Of a stretch of 49,466 nucleotides of DNA, positions 15,952 to 25,337 are shown piece after piece. Each line of letters begins with the position of its first letter. Within the stretch, counting starts at the first letter, position 1. The DNA lies in contig CAXRIN010000050.1 of the NCBI GenBank assembly GCA_964230605.1, forward strand, positions 1 through 49,466. The letters run 5' to 3'. The notes beneath the pieces are model-generated. The model saw only the letters and a program-made list of their open reading frames with translations. It searched no databases and was not told the origin of the DNA. The position numbers and the translations under genes are program-made. Source of the stretch: GCA-002722245 sp964230605 (GTDB taxonomy: Bacteria > Bacteroidota > Bacteroidia > Flavobacteriales_C > GCA-002722245).

Positions 15952-16698
15952 CTAATTAGTTATCATGACTCGTCTTGAAGCTGGAGCTGCTGCAGCTTCT
16001 TGAATTTCAACTAAAGCCAAAGAAGCACTTCCTCCTCCTGTATTCGACTCATATGTTGATGTCCCTGATGACAAAGCTGGTGACAATGCAACTGAACAAC
16101 TTCCAGGATAACAAGATTCAGAACCTCCGTTTAGTAAAGATCTTGAAGTTCCCTGAGGCAGCTCTATAGTGGTTGTTCCAAAGTTACTAGCGCTAATTCC
16201 AAGAACAACCGATTGATCGGAAATTGTAAATGTTGGTTCGGTAGGAGTTGGATCCCCATTATTTATTTCTGAATTCCCTCCTGACTGAGCGCCAGTGAAT
16301 GAAAAAATAGAAGAGGAAACAGCACCTTGAAAAGTACTTCCAAAACTAATCACCAAATCGTTAGTTCCCGTCGCAGGATCCTCAAGCTCAAAAATGGCTA
16401 ATTTCCCCGAGTTAATACCATACGTGGCTTGCTGAAGTTGAGTCATACTCACTCCATTCCAAGTCACCCCACTTACAGTACCTCCCCAAGTTCCTAAAGA
16501 TGAAAAACAAAGTACAACAACTAAATACCTATCTGAACCAGTATTCTGATTATGATCAGATATTGTATAACTCGTTGCATTAGGGTTAAAGGAATCAAAG
16601 GTTTGATTACCTGTTGTAACGGCTGCTTTTATTTGAAAATGAGAGGCTATTAAGATCAGCAAAGAAAATAGCTTAGCGTTTAAACTTTTTATCACCAT
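15952..16698 (-). CDS. Secreted protein of unknown function
   Basis: The 248-residue protein has a signal peptide (LFSLLILIASHFQIKAA) and a mature region that looks all-beta: TSYTISDHNQN, YLVVVLCFSS, then the VTWNGVSMTQL motif found in many secreted beta-sandwich proteins, then an Ala/Gly/Ser-rich end and a terminal ASRRVMITN. It has two cysteines five residues apart (SCYPGSC) that could form a disulfide. There is no recognisable T9SS sorting domain or lipobox. It starts 18 bases after the stop of the GIGTTSP-type gene (16717-17787), so the two probably form one operon. I do not recognise its function. Confidence 0.75.
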   Translation of the reverse strand: MVIKSLNAKLFSLLILIASHFQIKAAVTTGNQTFDSFNPNATSYTISDHNQNTGSDRYLVVVLCFSSLGTWGGTVSGVTWNGVSMTQLQQATYGINSGKLAIFELEDPATGTNDLVISFGSTFQGAVSSSIFSFTGAQSGGNSEINNGDPTPTEPTFTISDQSVVLGISASNFGTTTIELPQGTSRSLLNGGSESCYPGSCSVALSPALSSGTSTYESNTGGGSASLALVEIQEAAAAPASRRVMITN

Positions 16699-16716
16699 AA
16701 TAACAAAGTACTTTAA

Positions 16717-17787
16717 TTAATCCTCAGTATATCTTACACTCACAGTAACTGTTTGAGGTGTAGTTGATTCTGGAATATCTATGAAAATCCAACTATCAGC
16801 AGGAATAGTAGCGTCTGATCCGATATTAACGGTCGCCTCTGCTGTCGTAGATAAAGTTGTGGTTGTACCAACTGCGGTAGGTGCAGTTTCTGCAAAATCA
16901 GTATCCCAATACAACCGTACATCCACATCACCTACGGCGTTTAACATTCCAATAGCTTCAACAATAGTTATGGCAACATCAGTTCTAAATAATGGGAAAT
17001 AATCAGTATTAGTAGGCGATTCTATAGTTATAGTTTTTGTTAAAGAGGGGATTAAACCATCAACATAAGTTTTTACTGCTTGTTCAGTTGGAACAGCATC
17101 ATCACTGTTACCGGCTAATGTTCCATCAGTACTTAATTCGTTAATTGAAGTTCCATTTAATAAAATAAAGGTTCCTTCTACATCTAATGTTGCGGCTGGA
17201 GTGTTAGTACTTACACCTATCATATCAGCACTACCATCAACAAAAAATAATTCCTCATCCGTATCGCCTTCAATCTTAAAATCAACAGCATCTCCACCTT
17301 TATTAAACTGGGCAGAACCTGCCACATCGAGAGTTGCTCCTGGAGTTTGAGTTGAAATCCCGACCATATCCGCACTTCCATCAACAAAAAATAATCCCGG
17401 ATCTGTATCTCCCTCCACTCTAAAATCAACAGCAGCATTACTTTCATTAAAAATTACGGAACCATCAACTTCAAACATTGCAGTTGGTGATGTTGTACCT
17501 ATTCCAACTTCACCAGTTGATTGAACCGTTACCGCTGTTCCGGTTTCAAGAGCAGTGGTTCCTATTTTAAATTTACTATCGGTTAAATCTGTTCCAATCG
17601 TAAAATTAGTTACGCCTGATAATTGAAAATGGATTAGGGGATCGGCCGCGGTGTTATTAATATCAATTGCAGCATCAGCAGCTTCAATATCAAGAGGTAC
17701 AGTTGGAGATGTTGTTCCAATACCGATTTGAGAATAAAGTCCTGTTGCTGATAAAAAGCAAAGAATTAATGTGTTTAAAAGTTTCAT
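16717..17787 (-). CDS. Secreted tail-fibre-like protein with GIGTTSP and duplicated 48-residue segments
   Basis: The 356-residue protein begins with a signal peptide (MKLLNTLILCFLSATGLYSQ). The mature N-terminal half carries repeated motifs of the kind IGIGTTSPTxxLDV, as in tail-fibre-like, adhesin-type surface proteins of Bacteroidota. Residues of about 119-205 hold an imperfect tandem duplication with a 48-residue period: AVDFRVEGDTD...DGSADMVGIST followed by AVDFKIEGDTD...DGSADMIGVST. A TEQAVKTYVDGLI segment, common in collar or trimerising regions of fibres, links this to a C-terminal beta domain ending TVSVRYTED. It probably forms an extracellular fibre with the product of the downstream gene 15952-16698. 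Function is inferred from architecture only. Confidence 0.75.
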   Translation of the reverse strand: MKLLNTLILCFLSATGLYSQIGIGTTSPTVPLDIEAADAAIDINNTAADPLIHFQLSGVTNFTIGTDLTDSKFKIGTTALETGTAVTVQSTGEVGIGTTSPTAMFEVDGSVIFNESNAAVDFRVEGDTDPGLFFVDGSADMVGISTQTPGATLDVAGSAQFNKGGDAVDFKIEGDTDEELFFVDGSADMIGVSTNTPAATLDVEGTFILLNGTSINELSTDGTLAGNSDDAVPTEQAVKTYVDGLIPSLTKTITIESPTNTDYFPLFRTDVAITIVEAIGMLNAVGDVDVRLYWDTDFAETAPTAVGTTTTLSTTAEATVNIGSDATIPADSWIFIDIPESTTPQTVTVSVRYTED

Positions 17788-17892
17788 TTATACTTAAGGA
17801 TTTACTAATTGCAAAGGCAATCACATTGGCATACGACAGAAAAAGGATTTTAGTTATTAATTGTTCTGAATAAATTTGAACTGACTTGTGAT

Positions 17893-20061
17893 TTAACGTC
17901 TCAAATGCTCAACAACTAATCTAATCTTCCCATAATCTACCTCGCCATTTAAGGCATCAAAAATGGGTTTTAGTTTATCTTCTTTGGGATTGTTGTTTAA
18001 GTATTCCTCTACTTGTTTGTATTCATGGAAGGGGACAAACTTTGACACATCATTAAGTTTGCCAATTTTAAATAATTGGGCGATATGTGAATAGATGGTG
18101 GTTTCTTTTAAATTACGTTCGTCCGAAATTTCGGCAACACTCATTCCTCGCTCAAGCATAACCAAAGTTTCTTTAAAAGAATCCCCTTTTTTCTTTTTGT
18201 TTTTATTCGTGAAATCGATGATTAAATTCAAAAAATCGTCGCCATACTTTTCATATTTATGCTCTCCTACACCACTTACATTAAGCATTTCAGCAGGCGA
18301 TGTTGGTTTTCGGGCAGACATAGATTTTAAGGTGGCATCATTAAAAATCAAATACGGCGGACGCCCCTCTTCTCTGGCTAATCGAGTTCTTAACTCTCTT
18401 AAAATCTCAAATAATTCCTCGTTAGGTGTAAGTTCTTGCGGTTTAGTAATAGATTTGGATTCTTCAAATTGTTTTTCCATTTCTTGTGTATCCACCAAAT
18501 CTACTTTTCGCCCTTTAAAAAGGACTTCTTTTCCTAGCTCGGTTAATCTTAATTTATTGTGATCGTCATAAGCCACTTCAAAATAACCTAAACTCAACAA
18601 TTGAAGCATGAAATTTTGCCAATCTTTAAAAGTGTATTTGTTACCTACACCAAAAGTTTTGAGTTCATGATAGGATTTTTGGTAAATCTCTGGGCGAGAA
18701 CTTCCTTTTAATATCTCAATGATTACGCCAACTGGCTCCTGTTCATTCACTCGCACAATGGCACTTAAAGCCATTTGAGTAATAACTGTTCCATCAAATA
18801 ATTTTGGAGGATTTTTACAAACGTCGCAGTTACCACAATCTTTATGTACAATTTCACCGAAATATGCTAGCAAGATTTTTCTTCGGCAGATTCTTGCTTC
18901 GGTAAAGTCCTGCATTCGGCGAAGTTTTGCCGCCTGAAATTCCTTCTGTCCCGATTGTTCAATAAATTGATTTAGCTGCACTACATCGGCGTAACTGTAA
19001 AACAAAAGTGTGTCAGAGTCCAATCCATCTCTACCTGCTCTTCCGATTTCTTGATAATAACCTTCGATGTTTTTAGGGAGATTATAATGAATAACAAAAC
19101 GAACATTCGATTTATCAATTCCCATCCCAAATGCTACTGTAGCACAAACAATTTTAACTTCATCATTAATGAAATCCTCTTGTGCTTTTTGTCGTTCATC
19201 GGAATTCATTCCGGCATGATAACATACTGCAGAGAATCCTTGAGCTTTTAATTTGGCAGCTAAATTCTCAGTGCTTTTCCTGCTTAAGCAATATATGATC
19301 CCAGATTCATTTTGACGTTTGAGTAAAAAATCAACAATTACTTCAAATCTTTTCTTTCCAGGTAAAACAGATAAACTCAAATTGGGTCTGTCAAATGAGG
19401 AAATAAAAACTTCAGGATTGTTTAATGCTAACTGAGAAGTGATGTCCTTTCTGGTTAGTTTATCCGCAGTTGCAGTTAAAGCGATAAATGGAACGCCTTC
19501 AAATCGGTGACGAAGTAAACCTAACTGCGCATATTCTGGTCTGAAGTCATGACCCCAAGCAGAAATACAGTGAGCTTCATCAATGGCAACCAGACTAATT
19601 TTTAAAGTTTGTAGAAAGGACAAAAAGTGATCAGAAATTAATTTTTCTGGTGAAACATACAACAATTTAATCTTTCCAGCTTCCAAAGCATGCATCACCA
19701 ACTCTTGTTCAGAAGGTGATTGAGATGAATTAATAAAATCTGCAGAAACTCCATTTCCTACCAATCCTTCTACTTGATCTTTCATCAAAGCGATTAATGG
19801 AGACACTACAATTGCAACACCTTCTTCCATTAAAGCGGGAATTTGAAAACAAAGTGACTTCCCTCCTCCTGTTGGCATTAAAGCCATAACATCTTTTTTT
19901 TGAAGTACAGCATCGATAATCTCCCACTGATGCGGACGAAAATCATCATATCCAAAAACTGATTTAAGTACGGAAAGGGCTTCTTTTTTCACCCGCCAAA
20001 GATAACCGTTTGGAGTTTGTTTTGATCCTTTTCTCTGAATATTTCCTTTTACAATCTCCAT
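17893..20061 (-). CDS. recQ: ATP-dependent DNA helicase RecQ
   Basis: RecQ unwinds DNA 3' to 5' in recombination and fork repair. The 722-residue product has the helicase core (RPHQWEIIDAVL; Walker A MPTGGGKSLC; DEAH in VAIDEAHCISAWGHDFRPEY, the box typical of RecQ; YCLSRKSTE; motif VI QEIGRAGRDG), a four-cysteine zinc-binding RQC segment (CRRKILLAYF ... CGNCDVC), a winged-helix region and an HRDC domain (about 520-600, with LNVSGVGEHKYEKYG). The last 90 residues look like an extra helix-turn-helix (SVAEISDERNLKETTIYSHI), common in Bacteroidota RecQ. It is a stand-alone gene and its upstream side carries a long inverted repeat. Confidence 0.96.
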   Translation of the reverse strand: MEIVKGNIQRKGSKQTPNGYLWRVKKEALSVLKSVFGYDDFRPHQWEIIDAVLQKKDVMALMPTGGGKSLCFQIPALMEEGVAIVVSPLIALMKDQVEGLVGNGVSADFINSSQSPSEQELVMHALEAGKIKLLYVSPEKLISDHFLSFLQTLKISLVAIDEAHCISAWGHDFRPEYAQLGLLRHRFEGVPFIALTATADKLTRKDITSQLALNNPEVFISSFDRPNLSLSVLPGKKRFEVIVDFLLKRQNESGIIYCLSRKSTENLAAKLKAQGFSAVCYHAGMNSDERQKAQEDFINDEVKIVCATVAFGMGIDKSNVRFVIHYNLPKNIEGYYQEIGRAGRDGLDSDTLLFYSYADVVQLNQFIEQSGQKEFQAAKLRRMQDFTEARICRRKILLAYFGEIVHKDCGNCDVCKNPPKLFDGTVITQMALSAIVRVNEQEPVGVIIEILKGSSRPEIYQKSYHELKTFGVGNKYTFKDWQNFMLQLLSLGYFEVAYDDHNKLRLTELGKEVLFKGRKVDLVDTQEMEKQFEESKSITKPQELTPNEELFEILRELRTRLAREEGRPPYLIFNDATLKSMSARKPTSPAEMLNVSGVGEHKYEKYGDDFLNLIIDFTNKNKKKKGDSFKETLVMLERGMSVAEISDERNLKETTIYSHIAQLFKIGKLNDVSKFVPFHEYKQVEEYLNNNPKEDKLKPIFDALNGEVDYGKIRLVVEHLRR

Positions 20062-20063
20062 AT

Positions 20064-20163
20064 TTTTTTCTGGACGCAGAGTTCGGAGAGGAGTCGCAGA
20101 GGACTCGGAGATTTTCCTCTTTTTACTTTGCGTCTTCTTGGCGAACTCTGCGTCCAGAAAAAA
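20064..20163. repeat. 22-bp perfect inverted repeat with 56-bp spacer (TCTGGACGCAGAG type)
   Basis: TTTTTTCTGGACGCAGAGTTCG begins at 20064 (22 bases) and its exact reverse complement ends at 20163. The spacer contains further words of the CTCTGCGACTC kind. I have seen similar CTCTGCG-type elements dispersed in Bacteroidota genomes; here it separates recQ from nhaD, which are divergent. Confidence 0.8.
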
Positions 20164-20225
20164 TCAAACAATCAATGCAAAACAAAAAACAAGACATTTA
20201 ATTTCCACTAATCGCCTTGAAATGT

Positions 20226-20233
20226 TAAATTTG
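20226..20233 (+). promoter_or_regulatory. Bacteroidota -7 box (TAAATTTG) ahead of nhaD
   Basis: TAAATTTG matches TAnnTTTG exactly, 51 bases before the nhaD ATG. The -33 element is unclear. Confidence 0.55.
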
Positions 20234-20284
20234 CGCCATTCAAAACTAAAATCACCGCAAAGCGGGAACAAAAATTAATTCACT

Positions 20285-21658
20285 ATGGAAATTTTGATGG
20301 TAGTTGTGTTCATCGTTGGTTATCTTATGATTGCCTTGGAACACAATATTCACATTGACAAGGCGCCAACTGCGCTTTTCACTGGAATGGTATGTTGGGC
20401 ATTGTATGCTTTTTACTTAGGTGAACAACCTTACCCAGAGGGTACAAATGTTCATGATGCTGTGCACCACATCCTAGAACACGGTGCTGCTGGAGGCGGA
20501 GGTTTAATTCACCACATTTATGAAATTGGTGGGATTTTATTCTTCTTAATGGGAGCAATGACAATTGTTGAAACAGTTGATGAGCACCAAGGATTTACTC
20601 TAATCACCGACAAAATCACTACTAAAAGTAAAGTGAAATTATTGTGGATTATAGCAATTCTTTCATTCTTCTTCTCTGCTTTGTTAGATAACCTTACAAC
20701 TGCTATCGTAATGATTTCATTACTTAGAAAACTTGTTGGTGATAAACAAACAAGATGGTTATTTGCAGGTATGGTAGTTATTGCTGCTAACGCAGGAGGA
20801 GCTTGGTCGGTAATTGGAGACGTTACTACAACAATGTTATGGATGAAAGGTCAACTACCTGATTCGGTTGTAATTGCAATTCCATCATTAATCTTACCAT
20901 CATTTATTGCTTTATTAGTGCCTTTATTGATTTTAACTTTCACAATGAAAGGTGAAGCTGACAGACCTTCTACGAGTAGAGGTGAAGGACATAAATTTGA
21001 AACAAATAAAGGTGAGAAAATTGCTCTTTTAATAATGGGAGTTGGAGGTTTATTATTTGTTCCAATTTTCAAAACAGTTACAGGGCTACCTCCATTTATG
21101 GGTATGATGCTTTCATTAGGTTGTTTATGGGCAACTACCGAGTTAATGCACAAGAAAAAAGATTACGATCACAAATACCACTTGTCTGTAATCTCTGTTT
21201 TAAAGAAAATTGATACTTCTTCAGTATTATTTTTCTTAGGGATTTTACTTGCGGTATCTGCATTACAAGAAGTTGGACACTTAAAAGCAATGGCTGTTTG
21301 GTTAGACGAAACTCTTCAAAATAACTATGCTATTAATATGGCAATTGGATTCTTGTCGTCTATCGTTGATAACGTTCCATTAGTTGCTGCCGCTCAAGGT
21401 ATGTATGATATTGCTACTCCTGAAGCTGTTGCTGCAGGAACAGTATCATCAGATTTCCTTGCTAACGGTTCTTTCTGGGAATTCTTAGCATTCTGTGCTG
21501 GAACAGGAGGTTCTTGTTTAATCATTGGATCTGCGGCTGGTGTTGCAGTTATGGGATTAGAAAAAATTGATTTCGTTTGGTACCTAAAGAAAATCAGCTT
21601 ATTAGCTATTGCTGGTTATTTAGCAGGTGCGGCAACTTACATCCTTGTAATTGCATAA
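20285..21658 (+). CDS. nhaD: NhaD-family Na+/H+ antiporter
   Basis: This 457-residue inner-membrane protein has about eleven to thirteen hydrophobic segments and the NhaD hallmarks ALLDNLTTAIVMISLL, GGAWSVIGDVTTTMLWM and VDNVPLVAAAQGMYD. These antiporters exchange cytoplasmic Na+ (or Li+) for protons and are typical of organisms from salty or alkaline habitats. A Gly/His-rich loop (HHILEHGAAGGGGLIHHI) near residue 55-75 precedes the second hydrophobic block. It is a single-gene unit, flanked by a -7 box and a strong terminator. Confidence 0.93.
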   Translation: MEILMVVVFIVGYLMIALEHNIHIDKAPTALFTGMVCWALYAFYLGEQPYPEGTNVHDAVHHILEHGAAGGGGLIHHIYEIGGILFFLMGAMTIVETVDEHQGFTLITDKITTKSKVKLLWIIAILSFFFSALLDNLTTAIVMISLLRKLVGDKQTRWLFAGMVVIAANAGGAWSVIGDVTTTMLWMKGQLPDSVVIAIPSLILPSFIALLVPLLILTFTMKGEADRPSTSRGEGHKFETNKGEKIALLIMGVGGLLFVPIFKTVTGLPPFMGMMLSLGCLWATTELMHKKKDYDHKYHLSVISVLKKIDTSSVLFFLGILLAVSALQEVGHLKAMAVWLDETLQNNYAINMAIGFLSSIVDNVPLVAAAQGMYDIATPEAVAAGTVSSDFLANGSFWEFLAFCAGTGGSCLIIGSAAGVAVMGLEKIDFVWYLKKISLLAIAGYLAGAATYILVIA

Positions 21659-21683
21659 TCCAAAGAGATATTTATTTAAAAAG

Positions 21684-21713
21684 AGGATGTTCAAAAGAAC
21701 ATCCTTTTTTTTT
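21684..21713 (+). terminator. Terminator after nhaD
   Basis: AGGATGTTC pairs with GAACATCCT around an AAAA loop and is followed by eight T, 25 bases past the stop codon. This is a textbook intrinsic terminator. Confidence 0.93.
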
Positions 21714-21798
21714 GCCAAATGTTCAATGGTTGTTCTAATTTCATGTTGTTACAATAAACTTTAATTCAACACCGTTGAAAATTCACTAACTGTAAGCT

Positions 21799-22542
21799 AT
21801 GTTTGGAGATCTTTTTAAACTACAGAATAATTTAAATATTACAGGAGAAGCAGGAAACACTTCAGTTTCCGAAATGACTCCGGGATTAGAAAATACTGCT
21901 GAAGCTACTTCGGACGGTATTTTAATCATCGACTTGATTATCGACTCATGGCCTATTATGGTCCCACTTTTCGTATTGTCGGTTATTGCAGTTTACATTT
22001 GGGTTGAACGATACAATGCAATTCAAAAGGCAAGTAAAATTGATCCTTCTTTCATGAAAACCTTAAAAAATAACGTTTCGGAAGGAAAGATTAATGAAGC
22101 CAAAGAACTTTGTGCTAGTTCAAATACGCCGGTTGCAAGAATGTTGAACAAAGGAATTTTAAGACTAGGACGCCCTTTAAAAGACATCAGTACTTCAATT
22201 GAAAATGTTGCCAATTTGGAAATTTCAAACATGGAGAAAAACCTTTCAATTTTAGCAACAATATCAGGTGCAGCACCAATGATTGGATTCTTAGGTACTG
22301 TATTAGGAATGATGAATACTTTCCACAAAATGTCCGAAGGAGCGGAAGAATCAGGAATTCAAATAGGAGATTTGTCAGAAGGTATTATGTACGCCATGAC
22401 TACAACTGTAGCTGGTTTAGTTGTTGGTATTATCGCTTATTTAGGATATAACTTATTAGTTGCTAAAGTAGACAAGGTCGTTCACAAAATGGAAGATTCA
22501 TCACTTGAGTTTTTGGATTTACTAAACGAACCAGCGAAGTAA
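21799..22542 (+). CDS. exbB: MotA/TolQ/ExbB proton channel family protein
   Basis: The 247-residue protein has three membrane segments: residues of about 50-68 (WPIMVPLFVLSVIAVYIW), then the pair ISGAAPMIGFLGTVLGMM and TTTVAGLVVGIIAYLGYN that is diagnostic of the family. With ExbD it forms the proton-driven motor that powers TonB-dependent uptake or Tol-type envelope functions. It is the first gene of a three-gene unit; the ExbD start follows its stop by one base. The symbol reflects the downstream TonB-type partner; tolQ would be equally defensible. Confidence 0.88.
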   Translation: MFGDLFKLQNNLNITGEAGNTSVSEMTPGLENTAEATSDGILIIDLIIDSWPIMVPLFVLSVIAVYIWVERYNAIQKASKIDPSFMKTLKNNVSEGKINEAKELCASSNTPVARMLNKGILRLGRPLKDISTSIENVANLEISNMEKNLSILATISGAAPMIGFLGTVLGMMNTFHKMSEGAEESGIQIGDLSEGIMYAMTTTVAGLVVGIIAYLGYNLLVAKVDKVVHKMEDSSLEFLDLLNEPAK

Positions 22543-22543
22543 A

Positions 22544-22951
22544 ATGAAGACAAGAGCAAGAAAAAAAGTAGATGCAACATTTAACATGTCTAGTATGACG
22601 GATATCGTATTCCTGTTGTTGATCTTCTTTATCGTACTTTCTACATTTGTTACTCCTCCTGGAGTTGCGGTTGACCTTCCTAAAGCTGGAGCTGGTCCAG
22701 ATAGTACTAATCCAAAAATAACAGTATCAATAAATGTAGATCAAAAGTACTTTCTAGATAAAACAGAAATGACTTACGATGGATTATTAGCTGAATTAAA
22801 AGCCAGATTGACTCCCGGTGACAATCAGCCTGCTATTAAATTAGCTGCAGATGGAAATATTCCTCTAGAAAAAGGCGTTGCTTTATTTGCCGACATTAAA
22901 AAACTAGGATACCGAAAGGTTGTAATTGCCACACAACCAAAGCAAGATTAA
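22544..22951 (+). CDS. exbD: ExbD/TolR family biopolymer transport protein
   Basis: The 135-residue protein has a short cytoplasmic N terminus, one membrane helix containing the proton-carrying aspartate (SMTDIVFLLLIFFIVL; Asp20) and a periplasmic domain. The length and layout are normal for the family. It lies between exbB and the tonB-like gene, with a 1-base gap upstream and its stop directly abutting the next start, so all three are surely co-translated. Confidence 0.92.
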   Translation: MKTRARKKVDATFNMSSMTDIVFLLLIFFIVLSTFVTPPGVAVDLPKAGAGPDSTNPKITVSINVDQKYFLDKTEMTYDGLLAELKARLTPGDNQPAIKLAADGNIPLEKGVALFADIKKLGYRKVVIATQPKQD

Positions 22952-23764
22952 ATGGAATCGCAAGACGCTAAAAAGAGAAAAAGAAAAGGTTTGATTGTTA
23001 CGATTTCTGTTCATGCAGTAATCTTAACCTTATTCTGTCTTTTTGGTTTTGAAGTAATCGACCCTAAACCCGGAGGAATGGAGGTTGAATGGGCCGTTGA
23101 AGGTATTGAAGATGCTGGAGGTGATAATGTGAATGAAAACACTTCTGAAACTGTTTCAGATAAAAATGACGGTCCAAAAGCAAACCAAGAATCAGCAGCA
23201 TCTGCTTCTCAGGAAGAAGAATTAATTACAGATGAGCAAAGTGAAGTAAACTTGGAAAGCACACCCGTTAAAGACCACACTAAAAAGCCTAAGGAAACTA
23301 CTATTAAAAACAATCCAAAAGAAAGTCCAACAGAAACTAAAGAAGAGAAAAAAGAACCTGAAGTTTCAGACTGGCTTAAAAACTTAGGGTCGGGAAGCAG
23401 TAAGAATGGACCTAATAATGAAGGTAATTCAGGCGATGGAGACAAAAAAGGAACTCAAGGAACAACAGATGGAAAAGGAACCAATAACTCTGGTTCGGGA
23501 GGTATTGGCGGCGGTAGGTACAATATTGATGGAAGAGCTGCTGTAGATATCAAAAAAATGGTTCACAACTGTAATAAAACAGGAAAGGTTAAAGTGTACA
23601 TTAAAATTGATCGTCAAGGAAATGTAATCTCAGCAGTTGATAGAGGAGGTACAACATTAGATGAGTGTTTAATTGGTGTTGCTTTACAACAAGCTAAAAG
23701 TATTAAATACGCCCCATCAAGCACGTTCAACGAAGGGATAATCACGATTGATTTAGGATTGTAA
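22952..23764 (+). CDS. TonB-like energy transducer
   Basis: The 270-residue protein has a basic N terminus (KKRKRKGL), one membrane helix (IVTISVHAVILTLFCLFGF), a long low-complexity periplasmic linker rich in Glu, Lys, Asn and Gly, and a folded C-terminal domain (VKVYIKIDRQGNVISA, then a YAPSSTFNEG hairpin) of the TonB/TolA type. It would transmit proton-motive energy from the ExbB-ExbD complex to outer-membrane receptors. The linker lacks the usual Pro-rich repeats. Two cysteines (HNC and DEC) frame the C-terminal domain and may form a disulfide. It is the third gene of the operon. Confidence 0.85.
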   Translation: MESQDAKKRKRKGLIVTISVHAVILTLFCLFGFEVIDPKPGGMEVEWAVEGIEDAGGDNVNENTSETVSDKNDGPKANQESAASASQEEELITDEQSEVNLESTPVKDHTKKPKETTIKNNPKESPTETKEEKKEPEVSDWLKNLGSGSSKNGPNNEGNSGDGDKKGTQGTTDGKGTNNSGSGGIGGGRYNIDGRAAVDIKKMVHNCNKTGKVKVYIKIDRQGNVISAVDRGGTTLDECLIGVALQQAKSIKYAPSSTFNEGIITIDLGL

Positions 23765-23771
23765 ATATCCA

Positions 23772-23859
23772 AGTTGTCATGCCGCACTTGTTGCGGCATC
23801 TTCAAAAACCAGAATTAAGCTATAAACATCAGATACCGCAACAAGTGCGGTAGGACAAG
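23772..23859. repeat. Inverted repeat (CCGCACTTGTTGCGG type) between convergent genes
   Basis: CCGCACTTGTTGCGGCATCT (from 23782) is mirrored, with about one mismatch in 20, by AGATACCGCAACAAGTGCGG (23831-23850); similarity extends outward to about 30 bases per arm. It follows the tonB-like stop by 7 bases and faces the convergent O-antigen ligase gene, so it may act as a two-way terminator despite lacking a clean T-run. Confidence 0.8.
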
Positions 23860-23886
23860 TTCAAATTGAAAATGAAGTAATCTGTA

Positions 23887-25335
23887 TTATTGTTTTTCTT
23901 CAGCGACTAAAGCATCTACCTTCTTGCCTTGAACATCAAGAATTAGGATAATAACGGAGAATCCCCAAAATAAAGCAGAAGCCTTATCGGTATCAAGGAA
24001 GTTATTTAGAATCCCGTGTAAATAATAGGTGATTAGTCCTAAAAAGACTGATAAACCTATCATTCTGGACTCTTTAGACAAATTACTTTTATATACCCTT
24101 ACTCCAGCAATTGAAACGCTTAAAACAATTCCTAGCATAAATATTGTTCCTAGAATTCCTTGCTCGGACAAAGGTCCTAAATATTCACTGTGGGCATTCC
24201 CCCCGTCTCCGGCATTCGTACTAATTATTGTTTTGTCTTTACTCTGTTGATATGGAGCATACTCAAAAGCATAAGTCCCTGGTCCGAAACCAAAAACTGG
24301 TTTTTCTTGGAACATCTCCCATGCAGATTTCCATCGGTTAATTCTTTCTAAGTTAGAGGCATCAGAACTTACATTTGATATTGACTCAACATGTTCAGTT
24401 AAGTTAGAAGAAGAATCCTGCTTATTTCGTTCCATGTTCATTAAAATGGAATCCATAGCCGTAAAAAGAAATACAAAAACGGTTAAACCCGCAGTAATTA
24501 CCACCCATGATTTTATTCTAAATCTCAGAATAAAGAAAATTCCAAAAGCACCTACTAAACTCACCCATGCAGCTCTTGTATATGAAAGTATCAAAGCTGT
24601 TAAGAAAACCAAAGAAATGGTCCATACAATCAATCTCTTTGCTCCTGTTACACGAGGTGAGAAACTTTGCCAGAGTAGAAAAGGAAAAACCATTGCCAAA
24701 CAGGCTCCATAGGAAGTGTGATCATTAAAAAATGGATTCATTACCCAGTTGGCACTTGCTTGATCAAAATTTCTAATCGCATGCTCTTTAAAAGTGTAAA
24801 TCAAGACAGGTAAAAAACCTATTATGTATAGCCACACCATTTTTCGTTGACTTTCTTGATTTTTCAAAACTTGAGAAGCGATAAAAAAGAACACACTTAC
24901 AAACCAAATTCTACTCAACAAAAACTTAATTGAAATAACTGGATTTGAACTAGTAATACTTGTTAAAGCAATCCAAGCAATATGAATAATAATGAACTTA
25001 GTAATGGGATGTTTAATGATCTCCTTATCAAAACCTCCATCAAAGAACAGTTTTAATATAAAAATGAGCATCATCCCAACAATCAAAGGCTCTGTTGGTA
25101 ACGCCATACCTACTCCTAAATCGACACCTATTTCATCCAAGTTAACAGATAAAGGCACCAAAAACATTACTATGTAATAAAGTATATCGAGTTTAAAAAT
25201 AGCTAGGTAAGCCAAAAGGATTAACACAGGGAAACCTAGTAGCTCAAAATGCTCATGATATAGCAGCACACCATTAGTCGCAATAAAAAATAGACTAATG
25301 ATATAGAACCATATTTTTTTAGAAGACTCTAGCAA
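23887..25335 (-). CDS. O-antigen ligase/polymerase (Wzy/WaaL) family membrane protein
   Basis: The 482-residue protein has about twelve hydrophobic segments and the conserved periplasmic loop of the O-antigen ligase family: RINRWKSAWEMFQEKPVFG, GFGPGTYAFEYAPY, then NAHSEYLGPLSEQGILG, containing the family H-x-x-x-L pattern. Members either polymerise repeat units (Wzy) or attach O-antigen to lipid A (WaaL); sequence alone does not decide between them. It is the last gene of a minus-strand operon with two Wzz-like chain-length regulators and a flippase; the gap to the upstream gene is 2 bases. This context favours a polymerase role, by inference. Confidence 0.87.
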   Translation of the reverse strand: MLESSKKIWFYIISLFFIATNGVLLYHEHFELLGFPVLILLAYLAIFKLDILYYIVMFLVPLSVNLDEIGVDLGVGMALPTEPLIVGMMLIFILKLFFDGGFDKEIIKHPITKFIIIHIAWIALTSITSSNPVISIKFLLSRIWFVSVFFFIASQVLKNQESQRKMVWLYIIGFLPVLIYTFKEHAIRNFDQASANWVMNPFFNDHTSYGACLAMVFPFLLWQSFSPRVTGAKRLIVWTISLVFLTALILSYTRAAWVSLVGAFGIFFILRFRIKSWVVITAGLTVFVFLFTAMDSILMNMERNKQDSSSNLTEHVESISNVSSDASNLERINRWKSAWEMFQEKPVFGFGPGTYAFEYAPYQQSKDKTIISTNAGDGGNAHSEYLGPLSEQGILGTIFMLGIVLSVSIAGVRVYKSNLSKESRMIGLSVFLGLITYYLHGILNNFLDTDKASALFWGFSVIILILDVQGKKVDALVAEEKQ

Positions 25336-25337
25336 TT

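Noticed and set aside
20010..20201. 63-codon plus-strand open frame over the recQ start
   Set aside because: It is composed of recQ antisense plus the CTCTGCG repeat; not a credible protein.
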